Shown here: positions 46,744-58,093 of the stretch, piece after piece
How positions within the stretch are numbered: position 1 is the first letter of the stretch
How the letters are laid out: each line of letters starts with the position of its first letter
Origin: Letharia columbiana
Lineage: Eukaryota > Ascomycota > Lecanoromycetes > Lecanorales > Parmeliaceae
Assembly: GCF_014066305.1 (NCBI RefSeq)
Contig: NW_023501053.1
Location: 886,501-950,500, forward strand
DNA: 64,000 nucleotides
Reading direction: 5' to 3'
Translations under genes and position numbers: made by a program
Notes under the pieces: generated by a model
The model's input: only the letters and a program-made list of their open reading frames with translations
What the model was told of the DNA's origin: nothing
The model's database searches: none

Positions 46744-47296
46744 GTGGGAGGTTGCAGACTAGGTCTGTTTTCTGGCTGCCTTTTCGGAGGCTATATATGG
46801 CATCCTTGATCATTTTGCCCGGCTTGGCACACTGTACCTGGCCGGGTTCCTTCCTTCTACTTACTTTCTTCGACCGCGAGTTCGGCATACCCCGCAATGG
46901 CCGGCGGGCGTTCCTTTTTCTTCAAATTTGGGTAGCATTGGACACTGGCGTTTGAAAGCACGCTGGCGCGACTCGACTGGCATGATCGTTGACACGCAGG
47001 CGGAAGATCTGAGTTTCTTTCTGTTTGGATGCATGAGTGTGAGATACGTACCTTCAGAACCATGTTGCCTGGTATCCGATGGAAGAGGTAGAGAAGGCTT
47101 AGGGATTTCAGTAATCGAAAAGGTGCACACTGACTATCCACTGATCAAACTAAACGTTCGCAAGCAATCCAAATCAAAAGGGTATCATGCATGTCTCTCC
47201 AACCCCCAGCCCGGTTCCCTTCCCATATATCCAATCCCATATCCAAGTCCCAACCCACGTCCGTACCCAAACCGGTTTTATTCCTGCTTGCATCAA
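46744..47296. other. Convergent 3' intergenic region
   Basis: Between the stops of lrg1 and the proline-rich gene. Contains 3' UTRs and some CCCATATCCAA-like short direct repeats near 47220-47270. The open frames here have no recognisable content. Confidence 0.45.
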
Positions 47297-48679
47297 TCAT
47301 AATTTCGTCACGATACCGCCACCCTCGTCATCTTTCATGAAAACAACCGCCACCCCACCCGCATCAACCCACTGCGCACCAATCCTCTTAACGTTCCTCG
47401 TACTGGCTATAAACAGCAACAGCCATATCTCGCCAACCACTTCGCCCCAGCAATAAACCTTCACGACCTCCCTGCGCTGCGGTGTTTGATTTTCCTTGTC
47501 GCCGTCTTTGGCGCGGATCGGTTCTTGAGTTTCCCATACGCACCAAGTGCCCCACCCGGCTTGCCCCCGACCGACGAATGTGGTCAGGTAGTCCCAGAAA
47601 TCCCTTTTCAGCTTTTCATCCCAGCGGTTGATTGGCACGAGCCAGTGACCGCGCTCTAGAACTCTGGGCGTCCGTGTGGATTTGACGGGCTGGAAGAAGT
47701 CTGCCAGTGGGAGTCTCGTAGCGATGTTTGTGAGGGAGTATGTGAGATGGGTTTCGAAAGCGCTGTTCGAGGGCTTGGGGCGAGGTGGATGTATTTCAAG
47801 CGTCCGCGGTGTGTCGTGTGGCGGTGGAGGAGAGCCCGGAGGGTCATCGGCGCTTGGTGACGACGAGGAGGGCGCGAACGCTGGAGAGCGTGCCGCAACT
47901 GCCGGGTTCTCGGGGGGCGGAGAAGAAGGTACCTCCAGGCGCGGACGTTTTGTGCTTGGAGGCGAGGAGAAGGGTGCGGTCGCTGGAGGTCGTGCCTCGA
48001 CTGGTGGGTCTTCAGACGGCGGCGAAGAAGGTACCTGTAGCCGCGGCCGCTTTGCGGTTGGCGGCGAAGCACGTCGCGTCGGAGAGGGCGAGCTGGACGC
48101 AAAAGGGCGCTTGAGGTAGGGAGAGCTGGATATCTCGGGCGGTCCTAAGGAAGGGGGTGTAGGTTGAGAATCTGGAATCACGCTGGGAGGTGTGTGCCAG
48201 CTGTCTGATTGTGAGCGGCGGAGACGAGGCGCTTGAGAGGAAGTGGATGGTGTGGGGGCTGTTCGAGGACGAGGCAGGGCAGGAGTGCGCTCGATGAGGA
48301 GGTGCGGGGTTTGCTTTGTGGTTGTCCATGGGAGAGTAGAAGCGGTAGGCCTGGGGTATCTTGGAGGCCTCCAAGATGGGAGTCGATCAGGCCAGTCTGG
48401 GGCTCTTGACTTATGGACAGCTTTCTCTGTTCGGGAGGATGTCCTGGCTTCCTGGACTACCGGTACTCCTTGGGATTGACCCTTGTCGGCGTCGCTTGTC
48501 CCCGCATGTGAACGCGTCTGCTCCACTAAGTTTGGTGCGCGTGATCTTTGTCTAAGCAGCGTATGCGTGTTGGCAATGTCAAAGTGCAGAAATGCTAATG
48601 CCTCTCTCCTATACCTTGCATCGTCTGCCCCACCGCTGGGGCCGGATACGTGCACCAGGATCTCGATTGGTGGGGTCAT
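47297..48679 (-). CDS. Proline/serine-rich fungal protein of unknown function
   Basis: Single exon, 460 residues from ATG 48679. The N-terminus (MTPPIEILVHVSGPSGGADDARYRREALAFL in part) looks globular; the middle (about 60-310) is Pro/Ser/Arg-rich. It holds an imperfect repeat of about 34 residues, each copy opening with a basic KRPRL motif that resembles a nuclear localisation signal. The C-terminal 150 residues look folded (LPLADFFQPVK, HWLVPINRWDEKLKRDFW, GRGQAGWGTWCVWETQ, KVYCWGEVVGEIWLLLFIAS). Similar hypothetical proteins occur in other filamentous ascomycetes as far as I recall, with the GxAGWG segment conserved. I assign no function; a nuclear role is suggested only by the basic motifs. 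Confidence 0.78.
   Translation of the reverse strand: MTPPIEILVHVSGPSGGADDARYRREALAFLHFDIANTHTLLRQRSRAPNLVEQTRSHAGTSDADKGQSQGVPVVQEARTSSRTEKAVHKSRAPDWPDRLPSWRPPRYPRPTASTLPWTTTKQTPHLLIERTPALPRPRTAPTPSTSSQAPRLRRSQSDSWHTPPSVIPDSQPTPPSLGPPEISSSPYLKRPFASSSPSPTRRASPPTAKRPRLQVPSSPPSEDPPVEARPPATAPFSSPPSTKRPRLEVPSSPPPENPAVAARSPAFAPSSSSPSADDPPGSPPPPHDTPRTLEIHPPRPKPSNSAFETHLTYSLTNIATRLPLADFFQPVKSTRTPRVLERGHWLVPINRWDEKLKRDFWDYLTTFVGRGQAGWGTWCVWETQEPIRAKDGDKENQTPQRREVVKVYCWGEVVGEIWLLLFIASTRNVKRIGAQWVDAGGVAVVFMKDDEGGGIVTKL
47925..48065 (-). repeat. Internal coding repeat, about 102-base unit
   Basis: Within the proline-rich gene, two diverged copies encode KRPRLQVPSSPP and KRPRLEVPSSPP about 34 codons apart, each followed by an E/D-P, A-R-x-P-A stretch. 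On the plus strand the shared block GAAGAAGGTACCT marks both copies. Confidence 0.75.
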
Positions 48680-49279
48680 TGTGCCTCTTCATCTTGAGTG
48701 GAATTGTCTAGGTAGTCCGAGTAAGCAGGTTTTGTTTACACGGAAACAACACAGTGTTGTGCAAGTGCAAGTGCAACTACTTACCGTCTCACCTCCAATG
48801 ACAGCAGGAGAGCAGCTTGCAGTGAGAATCTATCCGTGTGTTTATACCAAGCTCGATTTGAGTTCACACTCCATGTCGTCATATCAACGAATATTCACTC
48901 AACACTTCTCCGTGTCTCCTTTTACTATCAGTGTCACCCGGCACTCACCAGTCATGCACAAACTATTTATGATATAATTTTGCTTTGAACCATATTTTGT
49001 TGTTGAGCTTTGTAGTCAAGGCTTCTGTGAGTTTATAATCTGAACTTTCTCGCCTGCTTTACGTATCGAGAAAGGTTACCTATGCCCGTGCCAGATTTGG
49101 CCACGATACGATATCACAGGCTGAGTAGAGGTTTCAAGATAGACCGAGATGACCGCAGTGAAAGCATAGTCTTCTCTCCAACATGATCTGCCCCCCTGCG
49201 TCACTTTGTTTGTGCTGCCATGATCTTCCCAGTCCAACTTCAACCTCCACTGTCCCAAAGTGCTTCAGAAACCTTCACC
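48680..49279. other. Intergenic region, no gene seen
   Basis: Promoter side of the proline-rich gene and the downstream edge of the decayed SDR gene. No coding content recognised. Confidence 0.45.
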
Positions 49280-50757
49280 AAATGGGTGGATATTGCAATA
49301 GGCCACAATGCCCTTCCGGCGCCATCTTCGAGCACAATCGGACATGCCCTTTGTCACACCCCTCTGGTGCAACGCTCATATGCCCTGGGTCAGTCGTGTT
49401 CATGTCTGGACTTCCAGCAGGCTGCCGCCTCTGTTTCCGTGATAATATGGAGCCCGGTTTTGGAGGCCTTGGTGCAAACATGGTGCCCACCCTTTTCTCC
49501 GCTGTTGGCTGAGGATCCGTAAATGCCTTCGTGTGAAGAGACATTGATGATACAAGCTAATGGCTTGCTGGGTATGGACGACGCATCGACAGATGCTGCT
49601 ATTTGGCCCATCAGAGGTAGGAGCTCGCGGACCAGAATGAGTGGGACAGCGGTGTTCACAGAGTGACTGGAGATGATATCTTCGTACGGCATATTTTTAA
49701 GGGACTGCACCCATGAGGAGTTGGATGGCTGCGGGATGAGAGCCTCATCATTCTCTGTCTACATTGGTATGTTGTCGATGAACCAATTCTCAGTCTTTTG
49801 CGATGTGTAGCTGCTGTATACGACTTCGGTCCCAGGACCTTGCGCTCCACTGGCCTCAATGAGGCCACCAAGCATCTGCTAATCTCCTGTTACTGTGGCT
49901 TGACAGCCATTCCCCATTGCAGAATTTGCGTCGCCTAGTAACGTTTGCCATCTCACCTTGTTCTGTATGGTCTGCATAGCCGAAATCGGATCGGTAAGAG
50001 TCTGCGCGGCGTTATTGACCAGCATGTCTAGCTTCCCGTGGGGACATGATACAACATCGGCAGTCCAGCCTCTCAAAATACGCTTAATGGCAGCAACAAA
50101 CCGGAAGACGTCTGAGCTCTCTTGAAGTCAGCAGCAATTAGTCTGAGCCGGTCTACCCACTCTTTCGATTCTGCCTCCGCTTGGTACTAGTACCTGAGTT
50201 TAGCATCACGCGTATATTGAGAAGAGACAACGACACATTTCCCGCAGCGAAGCAAACGCAATGCAGTATGAAATCGCCCGCCAGTGACAACAGCGGTCTG
50301 GCAGGTGAGAATCACATTTGCCGTTAGTGACATGTTTAAATTCACACGGATTGAAATTGCCACATAGCCGGCGAAGCGAAGCGTAGAGAGGGTGCAGATC
50401 CGGGATAACGAAACAGCAGATGTAGCGTTTCTGTAGGTTTTGGCTGACTGAGAGTGATGGTACTCTGGCGCCTTGGTAAAGAGTGAGCAGCGCCTCCACT
50501 GCTGCAATGCTATCCAGACGTTGAGACTCATCTTTGACTAGTCAGCCCTTCTCCAAACCCCGAAGGTTTTTGAGTGTGCTCTGAAGCTCAACTGTTGCCA
50601 AGACGTTTCTGTTCTCCTCTGAAGCCTCGACTGTACCATTTGTGAGGGGACCTTCCTCAGTCTTGCTCATTGCCGCCGGTCTTCCCACATCCACGTCACT
50701 CATCATCTCGGCATGAGTACCTATTTCCTTAAGACTCGGATCTGAGATCTTTCGCAT
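49280..50757 (-). pseudogene. Decayed long-form short-chain dehydrogenase gene
   Basis: Reading leftward from ATG 50757, pieces of one fungal SDR-like protein appear in order but in changing frames. First 71 codons ending ...NLRGLEKG with TGA at 50544-50542. The same frame then resumes (VEALLTLYQGARVPSLSVSQ, LHPLYASLRRLCGN) until a shift near 50340. The next frame gives LTCQTAVVTGG (nucleotide-binding start, with the usual following Gly-rich residues lost), YTRDAKLRY, then TAG-type and TGA stops. Another shift near 50110 brings back ILRGWTADVV and KLDMLVNNAAQTLTDP. More stops precede VYSSYTSQKTENWFIDN and SVNTAVPLILVRELLPLMGQ, CIINVSSHEG and the end near 49400-49280. At least three stops and two or three frameshifts make a functional product implausible. 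The extents are approximate. Confidence 0.8.
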
Positions 50758-50791
50758 GGTGTTCCATATGTGCTAAGTAGCCTTGGATCCC

Positions 50792-51076
50792 CTACAGAAA
50801 ATCGGAGCACTGGAGATGTCTCATGGCTTTGATTATCTGAATTTCGGTGTTTTGAGATGATAGATGCTTTCCTATCTCGTCTGCTTCCCATGATGACGCC
50901 GGCGACACATGAAAAGCCATAATACTCGGCAGTCGACCGTTTCCACAAAGCTCGTGGTCGAGAGGCAAATCGTTGGCTGTGACACCTGGATCTCGAGTCC
51001 CCAGGTCCTTTACGCAAGCCGCTGCGGACGTCAATGGGATGGGCGACATGCTCAAAAAGAGTAGCGTCGCCTTCAT
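50792..51076 (-). CDS. Candidate small secreted protein (weak)
   Basis: A 94-codon frame from ATG 51076 begins with a plausible signal peptide (MKATLLFLSMSPIPLTSAAA) followed by Cys 21, with further Cys at 44 and 90. Odd cysteine count and lack of known motifs limit support; a missed intron could change the C-terminal half. It lies just upstream of the decayed SDR gene on the same strand. No family is recognised, and it may be chance. Confidence 0.28.
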   Translation of the reverse strand: MKATLLFLSMSPIPLTSAAACVKDLGTRDPGVTANDLPLDHELCGNGRLPSIMAFHVSPASSWEADEIGKHLSSQNTEIQIIKAMRHLQCSDFL

Positions 51077-52243
51077 GGGTGATGCTCTACAGCCGTCCCC
51101 ATCGCTGGGGCAAGCTGTCCTGAACGGAGCGCAGACGGGCGTTAAGAAAGTCAAAACACCCTACCGTGAGTGCATGTCGCAATTACCTTGTGCCAACGAG
51201 AAGGCAGCTGTTCCCACGAATCGTGGCATGACTCGTCTGAAATGGTGATCCATGCCATGAATCACACGGGTATATCACCCCTCTCAAGCCAACGATCCCG
51301 AGTCTAACCCATCAGTATGCGAGCCTTGCATTTTCACCGCCACTACCGCGAACCATCTCCACAGGCAATCATGCCCCAGAAACGTCCGCTGACCTTTGGC
51401 ACCCCTAGACCTCAAAACAGTCTCTTGTCGTTAGGTCGGCACAAGACTCGAAACGTCTCCCAGTCCCCAGGACTCTGACCGCTCAGTATGGTGGATTCAG
51501 AACCCAGGTACTCTACATCGTCGTTCCCACCACTCCGATCCGCCCAGTGCGACACCTTTGGGCTCAGGGCAAGGAGTTTCCTCCGTGGGTTCGTCCTCGG
51601 AGTTGATTTTATGTTTCGAGAAGGGCATGCCGGTTCCGAACTGACAGGCGGACGAAGTGGGTTTGGGTAGTAGATAGATAGATAGCGAAAAGGAGCGGAA
51701 TTGAGTAGGTGGAGGCCAAGCGGAATGATTGCGTGGGATGAAACGGGGGTTGAATGTGAGGAGCGCGGATTGAGGTAGGTAGCCGTTCCGAAAGGTCTTT
51801 CTTTTCTCCTGTGCTTTTTGTCTTTCGGGGCGAACATCTGGAGTTGCGTAGATGGATGGATGGAGCGTGCGTTGGTAGCTGATAGGGCTTGTTATTTATT
51901 CCTCTTTCTCGTCGTGGTAACCTGGTTTGTGAGATTCGTACCTCACACTTTCTTGCAAACCGAGCTGGGAACGTATCCGTCTGGAGCTAATTCCACGGTC
52001 AAGTCCCCGCTTCCCCCCAGTGCTGTGACTTGTATGGATAAGGCGACTTGAGGGGTTCTCTCTCAACGGAAATGTGACGATACGGGTTGGAACAATGGCA
52101 AAGCAAGAAAGAGTCTGCGGAGTAGATATGAGGGTATTCATACCGCAATTTTCGCTTTGCATAGGACTTTGTATACAATTGACCGACCCATTTCCACGGC
52201 CAGACCCCCCAAGAACATCATCCAAACACTACCCTACCCTACC
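51077..52243. other. Intergenic region with one unassigned open frame
   Basis: A 141-codon frame on the minus strand (51837-51412, ATG start) is basic and Ser/Pro/Arg-rich with no motif. I cannot tell whether it is a gene. The remainder shows nothing recognisable and contains the 3' UTR of the threonine aldolase gene. Confidence 0.35.
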
Positions 52244-53632
52244 TTACTCCATCTCCGGCGCCATCACCTCTCTCGCTTCCTCCCTGACGCCATTTTTGGT
52301 CTCGGGCTCCTGAGAATGCGCAGAGAGCACGGCATCCATCACCCTCCCCAACCGCCCCACCGCTTCCTCGCTCACCTGATAGTGCACCACGACCCTACCG
52401 CCCAAAAACCTCACGCCCTCCTTGACCCCCGCCTCGACAAACTCCTCCCTACTCACACCCGCAGCGTCGAGATCCAGCCAGACCATGTTCGTTTCCGTCG
52501 CTTGCGTCAGCTTCCCGCCTTTCTTCTGCCACACATCCGCGATTTCCCGCGCGCGTTGATGCGTAGCGGTCAATTTGTTGCCGAGGAAAGTGTCGTCGAC
52601 GCCGATGCGCGCAGAGGCTGTTACGACGCCGGCTTGCCTCAGTCCGCCTCCTAGACCCTTGCGGATATGCCGTGCCCTTTCCACAAATGGCCTGCTGGCG
52701 ATGATTATTGACCCAATCGGGGCGCCCAAGCCTTTGCTAAAGCACATCGTCACGCTGTTAAAGCACGCACAATACTCCTTTAACCCACCCGCTCCGGCTG
52801 CTACAGCTTCCCATAATCTGGCCCCATCTAGATGCATGTGTATAGGCGGGTTTTGCGCGTGCGCCCATTGGGATATTTCTTGGCAGTCTTTGAGGGGGAG
52901 GATGGTGCCAGCGAGGGTATTTTCGAGGGAGATGAGGCGCGTGGGGCAGAAATGGGTGTCGGTTGACGTAACGGCGTGTTTCTTTATATCGGGTAGGGTC
53001 AGGTGATGCTCATTCACGGGCGTGATCGGCATGGCAAGAGCACCGGATAACGATGCTATGCCTCCCGCCTCCCTTCAATCTTTAAATCAGCCCCCTTGTC
53101 CTCCATCACGTTCTCCATACTCGTATGAATGCTGCAATCCTCCCTAGGGCCAGTTGAGAATGACTCACCATCCATAGACATGACTCCTCGCATCCGCCAG
53201 CACACTATGTGGCGGCCCTCCCAACGCCGTTCTTACACTCAATTGGTTCCCCATGGTGCCACTTATGACGAATAGGCCTGCCTCTTTGCCTGTCATGTCT
53301 GCTACATAGGCTTCTAAAGAATTGGTAGTCGGGTCTTCTTGGAAGACGTCGTCTTGTAGGGTGCATTTTTGAGTGGCGAGGAGCATGGAGGCGGTGGGAG
53401 ATGTGACGGTATCACCTGGCAACGTTGTCAGCTTTGTTGGATTGGGAGCTTGGGGTAGGAGGGTGTGAGAAGGGGGGATGGGGTAAGACGAAGACGTACT
53501 GCGGAAGTCGAAGGCTGCTGATCCGGGAGTGGACCATGCATTGGGACCATCTGCTATAGAAGGAGCAAGCATCCTGTTGGCAGTCTTGTGGCCATTTGTG
53601 ACAGCCTCAGGCCGCTGCTTGCTCTCCGTCAT
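52244..53632 (-). CDS. gly1: Low-specificity L-threonine aldolase
   Basis: PLP enzyme cleaving L-threonine or allo-threonine to glycine and acetaldehyde, a cytosolic source of glycine. Exons 53632-53500, 53415-53169 and 53072-52244 give 402 residues. The first intron splits the signature N-terminus AAFDFRSDTVTSPT, which is restored by splicing at A/GT. Further markers: DDVFQEDPTTNSLE, GLFVISGTMGNQLSVR, HLDGARLWEA, and the PLP-binding Lys 240 in MCFSKGLGAPIGS, then the RKGLGGGLRQAG segment. All core residues are present. Start: ATG 53632 has a perfect GCCACC context; the frame is open back to another ATG at 53800, which would add a 56-residue unrelated extension. The first intron (84 bases) is in frame and stop-free. 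Confidence 0.93.
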
Positions 53633-54799
53633 GGTGGCTTCAGGCTTCGAAGATGAGGACGACGTAGATTGAAGGAGCTGTTCGTGGAATATTAGTGAAT
53701 TGGCGGTTTGGACGACAATGAGAAGATACTCATACTTATCTATAGATGTTACACCATAGATCTTTCGCCTGGACGCAGCATCGGCGGTGGGTGTAACCAT
53801 CGTGTTTGAATTTGATTAAAGGCCCCGCCCAAAGAGGAAGGTCGTACTCTAGAAAATGACGCACCGAGGTTTTACCGTTTGAAATGCGTTTTGCACACCG
53901 TAAATCGGAAGTTCGCTGGAAATGAGTAGACGTTCCGTGAGCCACCGAGGGACATTGAACAAGAAGGGACTGGGGACAGAACCACTGGCCGAGTATCGAA
54001 CTGAACATTTGCTGCTCAAAAGAACTCACTTCCTGGAAGCCCATGCTGCGGAGGCAACAATATCCGACGTGAGAAGCTGCTTTCTAATACTGTGAATTCT
54101 GTGCATTTCTATAGTTCTGATACCATCTACATACATCATGAGGGCAAGAGCGAAAGTAGTGGCCGAGCAACCTCATGATAGAGCCATTTGTTACCGTGTA
54201 GACTCCGATACGTAACCTCCATGTAGACGATCCGAGGAGAGACTCGCGTACTTCTGAATCATACATCCAGCATCAAGGCACCATGTCTGGGTGGAAGTCT
54301 CCAATCCTGGGAGGAGTGGAGTGAAGATAAGGGCGGAATCCTTGTCGTTCGGCTTGTTGCTCGTGAAATCGAATAATGCGTGTAAATGATGTTAGTCGAA
54401 GAATGGTAGTAAGGAATTTGAAAAGTCGAGAAAGCCGACATCTTGGCAAGCCATGGGTATCCCACACGTAAAAGGTACACGCGCAGTTGAGTTGCTGAAG
54501 GTAAAGCGAACGCCGACGCGAATAAACATTATCCACCGTGGGTCTCATACTCCAGATCTTGACGAATTGCGCTAATTGCGGAAAATTCCCTCCGGTTGCG
54601 CCTGTCGGTGAAAAGGCGGTAAAAACACTTTTGATACAGGCCATGAGAACGTAAATCGATAGAGCGTGGTGAGGCTTATTGCTCGTAGTCATAGAACATT
54701 TCGAGTTTAGGCGAGGGTCTGCCCTCTTGATTCGTGATGCCGATTGAACGTCGTAGCACCAGCGGCTTTCAGAAATCAGGACACTCGAACATGCGTCCT
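53633..54799. other. Intergenic region, no gene seen
   Basis: Promoter or 5' leader of the threonine aldolase gene and 3' UTR of the bHLH gene. Minus-strand frames at 54259-54692 lack motifs. Confidence 0.45.
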
Positions 54800-56454
54800 T
54801 CAGCGACGCTCATCAGTATATTGAACCCCTTGCATGCTATTCGCCGCAGGAATACCGTTTGTGAGTGGCGGCAAAGAGCGAGAAGGATCTCCCATCACAG
54901 ACGGTGTAGGCTGAGGATAGATTGACGGTTGAGGATGCATTGCAGTAGCGGTCGATGGTCGAGCTTGCTCGCGATAGTGCTGTATCTCCTGATAAAAGTG
55001 ATGGTTTTCACCACGCAGAGTCTCATTCTCGCGCCGTATGGCTTCCAGCTCGTGGCTGAGCGCTTGGAACTGCATAGTCGCATCGCGACCCTGTTTTGCG
55101 GTCTGTTCAAGGTTTCGGATGTGGTCGGAAGCTACACAAAGGTTCAGTCAGATGGCAATGGCTGAGTCGAACCATGGAGCTTACCTTTCGAAAGGATCTC
55201 CCACTTGCTTGATTTGCTTCCATGACTCGCGGGAATCTGGGCCCGTAAGGCATCGAAGAGAGTTTTCATTTCCGTCCGCCGCTTTCTCTCGGCCATCTTG
55301 TGGCTGTTGCGAAGGGCTGGCGTACGGCTATACGGCGAGGTTGCCTCAGGCGAATCAGATTCGCCGGCAAGCTGGCTGACTTGTTTGTGCTGGAGGGAGT
55401 GATGGTGTGTGCCCGGCATATCTGGAGCATCTTGGAATCAGTAAACGGTTCATAACATCAAGAGTAAGTTTCAACTTGCCTTCATCCAACCGATGCTGCC
55501 CAACAGGCAGTCGTGAATCACTGGTGACAATGCTGCTTGTGATTGACGTATGATCGCTATTCCGACGGGACATCATAGCAGAGCCATTGGCTTCACCGCT
55601 GCCACTGGACCGATTGCTAAAATCAGGATCAGGAAAGGCGTAGGGTTGGCCAGCTGTAGGCTTCTCAGCATTGTAGACTTCTTTCATAGGGTTGGCGCTA
55701 ATGATAGGAGCTGTTCGCGAAGAGTAAGCCTGTCTCGACTCTCCAGGGTATGGTGCGAGTGGGGACATTGGTTGCTGGATAGAGGACGTTCCCGAGTGAC
55801 GAACACCATTGGTGTGCGGTATGCCTCGTTCTCGCTGAAGACTAGCGGCAATGGATGACTGAGACTGATTGGCGCCTTGATAAGAAGGAGAAGCCACGCT
55901 ATTTATGTGTAAATTGTTGAACCCGTTGACTTGGCTGCCCAGACTGCTACGGCGAGAATCCTGGGTAGGGAATTCATGGCTGCTTCGATATTGGGAAGAG
56001 TCTTGGTATTGCTGGTTGATCGTGGGGAGGCCCAAGCTATGTGGAGGAGGAGCAAAGCCTGGAGATACTTGTGAGTTGTCCGAGAAGCCTGATGGATGTG
56101 ATGTAGCTCCGAATTGGCTCGAATTGGAGGCTCGATGGGGTGAGCTGATCGAGGAGGAGTGATAGTAGCCATTGGGCCCAGAGGAGTATGCCGAAGACCC
56201 TGTCCGAGAATGTCAGTCATGCCTTAGTCAGGGAACAGGTTGAGCTTACGGGTACTCTGAGGTGGAGTGGCCCATTGATCTGAGGAGCGGTTGTTCGAGA
56301 AGGCAGGAGATGCAGGATTGTCTGCTCCCGGCGGTAAATTATTCGTCAAGGTAGCGATGGACGGAAGCTGAGCAGGAGGCCTCGATGGGGTACTGTTTGG
56401 TGGAGAAGCCGAAGACTCATTCTCCCAGATGCGAGTGGAATTTTGATTCGACAT
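54800..56454 (-). CDS. bHLH transcription factor
   Basis: Exons 56454-56250, 56199-55480, 55430-55185 and 55131-54800 give 500 residues. The N-terminal 300 residues are Ser/Pro/Gln/Asn-rich, as in fungal activation regions. The basic region and helix 1 are NSHKMAERKRRTEMKTLFDAL, the loop RAQIPASHGSK, and helix 2 WEILSKASDHIRNLEQ. A leucine/glutamate-rich helix (LSHELEAIRRENETLRGE) extends helix 2, so it should dimerise as a bHLH-zipper-like protein and bind an E-box. The His/Glu/Arg pattern of the basic region is consistent with CANNTG binding. The intron between exons 2 and 3 (55479-55431) starts with GC (G/gcaagt) instead of GT and restores the frame (DE-D-APD). Target genes cannot be inferred. 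Confidence 0.9.
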
Positions 56455-57521
56455 CTTGCGACCATGGTCGGGATCTGACGGCACAAGTCAGCCATTGCAC
56501 CCGATTGCTTGCTGCAACCATTCTTACTCATTCTGAGGTCTTGATTTCGTTCAGCTCTGAAGCACTGAGTATAGTATTGCGAAATTTCGAGGTCGAAGAG
56601 CTGATGAATGCTGGACACGCGGGCGCACGTTGTGTCTCACAGCGTTGTTGTGAGGTTGGAATGTATGTGGGAGCACGAGGCCGCGAACAGCTTGTGAGCT
56701 GGAATGAGATTATTACAATGGCGTGCGAAAATCAAGCTTCGAGCTTGAGGCGGAAGTGGGTCTGAATGAAAGGGTCCGTAATGGCTTGCTCGCTCGCAAT
56801 TCGTGGATGTGAAGAGAGAGGCCAGTACGGAAATTTGACTGGTTGAGAAAGCCACGAGCCAGGTGCTAACCAGCTTGTTGTGGGACTCGAAGTCTTGTCT
56901 TGGTTGTGGATGCTCACAGACTGAAGGTCGCCATTGTCTGGGTGGTGGGCGGCGCCGTGACTGTCTGCAAGGATGGATTTGCGCGCTCGATGCTGTTGCT
57001 GGATGGAAGCTTGGCTGCCACCTAATCCAGGGGTTCGTTCATATGGTCTTTGATTGAATTTGAGATATTGTATGGATCATAGGTGGGCACCCGTGACACA
57101 GCTCGCGGGGATTGATTGTCCTGTCCGCACCCCTACAAAGGCATTATCCGTTTTCCGACAACGCGTGTGTGGAAGAGGAATTGAAGAATTAATGGAAGAA
57201 GGGAGATAGATGCAGATGAGTTATGAAAAATGGATGAAAGAAGGGAAGAAGAAGTATGGAGTAGATAGTCACGGTCGCAGGGTGATTTTGGTGAAGATGG
57301 AGTGTGGTTCTTCTTGCGGACCCCCGTCAAAAATGGGTCAAAAGTTGCTAGTGACTCCCTTGCAGCCGGGCAGTGGATGAGGAAAAGAAGGAAGCTGATC
57401 ATCAGCTGAAGATCAACTTGAACAGAAGCTCTCGTCAGATCTTTCTCTTCTCTTATTGCCATTGCAGACTTACTCTTAATGATCCATCCACCATACTCAT
57501 TCTTTTCTTTGACACTTCTTC

Positions 57522-57543
57522 ATTATTATTATTATTATTATTA
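57522..57543. repeat. ATT trinucleotide microsatellite
   Basis: About seven consecutive ATT units followed by GATGAT, directly visible in the bHLH upstream region. Confidence 0.9.
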
Positions 57544-58050
57544 TGATGATAATTATTCTATTGGAACGTGGCCGTCCTTCTACGTCTTGCTCTTCATGTA
57601 GTGTTCACCTCTGGAATTGACATGCCCGCGCCGTTAAAAGAATAATGAAGAAAAATATGATCAGTTGATAAGGTACTCACTCTGGGCTTTGGGCGACGAG
57701 TGTTCCCAGTTGCCCTAAATGACCCCCTTGAGAATAATGGAAGGTTCAAAGGTATAAATCGTGATCTAGAACCCCGCTAAATGACGGGATAGCGCGGTGG
57801 ACTGGCAGGGAAAGGATTGAAATACGTGCATCTGATTGATTGCGATTGCTAGTTTCCCGCTAAATTCGATGCAAGGCCAAACAAGCCTCGTGGCTCGCCG
57901 CTCGAAAACGTGGCCCCCTTGTCAACTTTCCTTTAGCGCACTTCTTCGGCTCCGGATGACAAGGCATTTTTATGGCTGCCCGCTTTATTCATTGCGGTTA
58001 CAATCACATAATAATGTTGGTACCGTATACTAGAAATGCGGTATCACATT

Positions 58051-58093
58051 CATCATCCATCATCCATCATCCAACATCCATCATCCATCATCC
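58051..58093. repeat. CATCATC heptanucleotide tandem repeat
   Basis: About six copies of a 7-base CATCATC/CCATCAT unit with one variant (CCAACAT), directly visible. Confidence 0.88.

Noticed and set aside
51412..51837. 141-codon minus-strand frame
   Set aside because: ATG start but no motif and low-complexity composition; not enough to call a gene.
53633..53800. N-terminal extension of threonine aldolase from ATG 53800
   Set aside because: In frame, but unrelated to the family; ATG 53632 has an ideal context and gives the normal length.
56385..56765. 126-codon plus-strand frame opposite the bHLH start
   Set aside because: Overlaps exon 1 and leader of the bHLH gene on the other strand; no motif.
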